From Acidobacteriota bacterium (GTDB taxonomy: Bacteria > Acidobacteriota > Vicinamibacteria > Vicinamibacterales > 2-12-FULL-66-21): a stretch of 40,406 nucleotides of DNA. Numbering within the stretch: the stretch's first letter is position 1; the number at the start of each line of letters is the position of its first letter. A model generated the notes under the pieces. That model ran no database searches, was not told the origin of the DNA, and saw only the letters and a list, made by a program, of their open reading frames with translations. The stretch spans positions 1 to 40,406 of the forward strand of contig JACPDI010000020.1 of assembly GCA_016184105.1 (NCBI GenBank). Reading direction: 5' to 3'. Position numbers and translations under genes: made by a program. Positions 39,275 through 40,406 of this stretch are shown here, piece by piece.

Positions 39275-40406
39275 ATGACGTCCCGTACTGAAACGTTGCG
39301 TTGCCGAAGCCTGGAGGCGAAGCCAACGATTTCCTCCGAGCGCGCCGTCCTGATGACCGGGTTCTCTCGCGGGCACGAAGGGCGGTATTCGCCGCCCGTC
39401 ATGCGCGGCCTGGCCCTGCGCCACCTCGTCGAGCACCAGACGATTTTCATCGGCGAGGGGGAACTCATCGTCGGCGAGCGCGGACCGGCGCCCAAGGTGG
39501 TGCCCACGTTCCCCGAGCTGACGTGTCACAGTCTCGAGGATCTGCGGATCCTCAACTCGCGGCCGAAGACCTGGTACGTGGTGCCGGACGAGGTGCTCGC
39601 CGACTACGAGCGGATTGTGATCCCCTACTGGCACGGGCGATCGCTCCGCGACCGCATGTTCGAGGCGCTGGCGCCCGAGTGGCACACCGCGTACGAGGCC
39701 GGCATCTTCACCGAGTTCATGGAACAGCGCGCGCCGGGCCACACGGTGCTGGACGACAAGATCTACAGCCGCGGCCTGCTCGACTTCATCGCCGACATCG
39801 ATCGCGTGGCGGCGTCGATCGACGGCCTGCGCGACCCCGAGGCGTGGGAAAAGCGCGAGGCGCTCGCCGGGATGCGCCTCGCGGCCGCCGCGGTCATCCG
39901 GTTCGCCGAGCGGCACGCCGACCGCGCGCTGGCACTGGTCGAACAGGAGCGAAGCCCGTCGCGACGGAGCGAGCTGGAACAGATTGCCGCCGTGTGCCGG
40001 CACGTGCCTGCGCACGCGCCGCGCACGTTCTGGGAAGCGCTGCAGGCCTACTGGTTCTGCCACCTGGGCGTGATCACGGAGTTGAATGGATGGGACGCCT
40101 TCAACCCCGGGCACCTGGATCAGCACCTGCTCCGGTTCTACGAACAGGGCCTGGCCGATGGCACGCTCACGGCCGACTCGGCGCGCGAGCTGGTCGAGCA
40201 CGCCGTCAACGTGCCGCTGGGCGACCCGGCCGCGGTGGCCGCCCTGCGTCCCTTCGTGGTCCTGGCCGACCGCCTGGGCCGCTTCAGCGTCCAGCTCGAC
40301 CCCGGCCGCCTGGAGCGCGTGGACGTGATGGTGGCCGGGGCCCTGGCCGGCAGCGACCCCGAGCTCCTGGCCCGGGCCGTGCTGGCCGGCCTGCTGGGCC
40401 CGGTGA
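39275..40406 (+). CDS. PFL2-type glycyl radical enzyme, partial, with foreign 3' end
   Basis: The frame is open from the ATG at 39275, with GGAGG 5 nt upstream, to the right edge. Residues 1 to about 308 match the N-terminal part of pyruvate formate-lyase-like glycyl radical enzymes: HLVEHQTIFIGEGELIVGER, PTFPEL, APGHTVLDDKIY and WFCHLGVITELNGWDAFNPG. The active-site Cys and glycyl loop are not reached, so the substrate (hydroxyproline, choline, diol or other) cannot be assigned. From about 40200 the sequence stops resembling the family and reads like SerA (separate entry). The linked activase upstream supports the assignment of the first part. Confidence 0.85.
   Translation, partial: MTSRTETLRCRSLEAKPTISSERAVLMTGFSRGHEGRYSPPVMRGLALRHLVEHQTIFIGEGELIVGERGPAPKVVPTFPELTCHSLEDLRILNSRPKTWYVVPDEVLADYERIVIPYWHGRSLRDRMFEALAPEWHTAYEAGIFTEFMEQRAPGHTVLDDKIYSRGLLDFIADIDRVAASIDGLRDPEAWEKREALAGMRLAAAAVIRFAERHADRALALVEQERSPSRRSELEQIAAVCRHVPAHAPRTFWEALQAYWFCHLGVITELNGWDAFNPGHLDQHLLRFYEQGLADGTLTADSARELVEHAVNVPLGDPAAVAALRPFVVLADRLGRFSVQLDPGRLERVDVMVAGALAGSDPELLARAVLAGLLGPV
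40200..40406 (+). other. SerA (phosphoglycerate dehydrogenase)-like segment fused in frame
   Basis: From codon 309 the frame reads AVNVPLGDPAAVAALRPFVV, then LADRLGRFSVQL, ERVDVMVAGALA and LARAVLAGLLGPV. This is the pattern of the intervening domain of long-type D-3-phosphoglycerate dehydrogenases (AVNVP...LRPYL.LAERLG..A.QL...VEV.Y.GE.A...L..A.LKGLL). Glycyl radical enzymes have a different sequence here. Codon use becomes almost purely GTG, CTG and GCC. A chimeric contig end is the simplest explanation. Confidence 0.65.

Noticed and set aside
39275-40200. Specific call as hydroxyproline dehydratase or choline TMA-lyase
   Set aside because: The active-site cysteine loop and glycyl loop that separate these subfamilies are not in the window.
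1-40406. CRISPR arrays, rRNA, transposase or integrase genes
   Set aside because: None seen; the only regular repeats are the dispersed elements listed, which lack spacers or an associated transposase.

Overview
The window is high-GC bacterial DNA. It carries a respiratory core made of alternative complex III (ACIII), an aa3-type oxidase and many c-type cytochromes. It also has a large TonB-dependent receptor with an N-terminal carboxypeptidase-regulatory-like domain, Tat-exported and secreted hydrolases, and small dispersed GC-rich repeats. Together these point to an uncultured Acidobacteriota, perhaps Vicinamibacteria; this is inferred from gene style, and no rRNA is present to confirm it.

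Layout. (1) 1-2255, minus strand: a two-gene SIR2 plus P-loop NTPase unit, with the NTPase running off the left edge. It lies just beyond the 3' end of a tRNA-Pro(TGG) gene (2343-2419), the usual place for an inserted defence island. (2) 2483-3403: a RES/Xre-type toxin-antitoxin pair with a palindromic operator and an apparently leaderless antitoxin mRNA. (3) 3420-12695, plus strand: ACIII genes actA, actB and an actE-like cytochrome, followed by a CydA-like membrane protein without CydB and three c-type cytochrome genes, the last also carrying a heme-b-binding EB_dh-like domain. (4) 12723-18688, plus strand: an unusual cassette of a UspA-UspA protein with three PCP_red domains and a zinc ribbon, a GNAT protein, an Mrp/NBP35-type ATPase, a zinc ribbon-PCP_red protein and a radical SAM/SPASM protein ending in PCP_red. 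(5) 18774-27123, minus strand: one tightly overlapping operon read actC, actD, actF, a cupredoxin-like gene, coxA, coxC, coxD, two small membrane proteins and coxB. (6) 27198-29271: an FAD monooxygenase, a remnant resembling the end of a chlorite dismutase family gene, and a small membrane zinc-ribbon protein. (7) 29383-40406, plus strand: a catabolic operon with an M24-type hydrolase, a TonB-dependent receptor, two tandem amidohydrolases (the first frameshifted), a DapA-family aldolase, an SDR, a glycyl radical enzyme activase and the start of the glycyl radical enzyme.

How it fits together. ACIII oxidises quinol and passes electrons through c-type cytochromes and possibly the cupredoxin to the aa3 oxidase. 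The ACIII genes are split between two convergent operons (actA, B, E on plus; actC, D, F with cox on minus). Between them lies the PCP_red cassette, whose domain set (a DPOR-type tetrapyrrole-associated domain, an Fe-S carrier ATPase and a NirJ/AhbC-like radical SAM enzyme) suggests a previously undescribed cofactor or heme maturation pathway serving the respiratory enzymes. This is the strongest novelty candidate.

Two repeat families complicate the region. A roughly 95-bp element occurs four times, always co-directional with the host operon. A 22-bp CTTCGAC/GCTCAGG element occurs twice inside actB. At the right edge the glycyl radical enzyme frame passes into sequence resembling phosphoglycerate dehydrogenase (SerA), so the last 200 bp may be a chimeric join.
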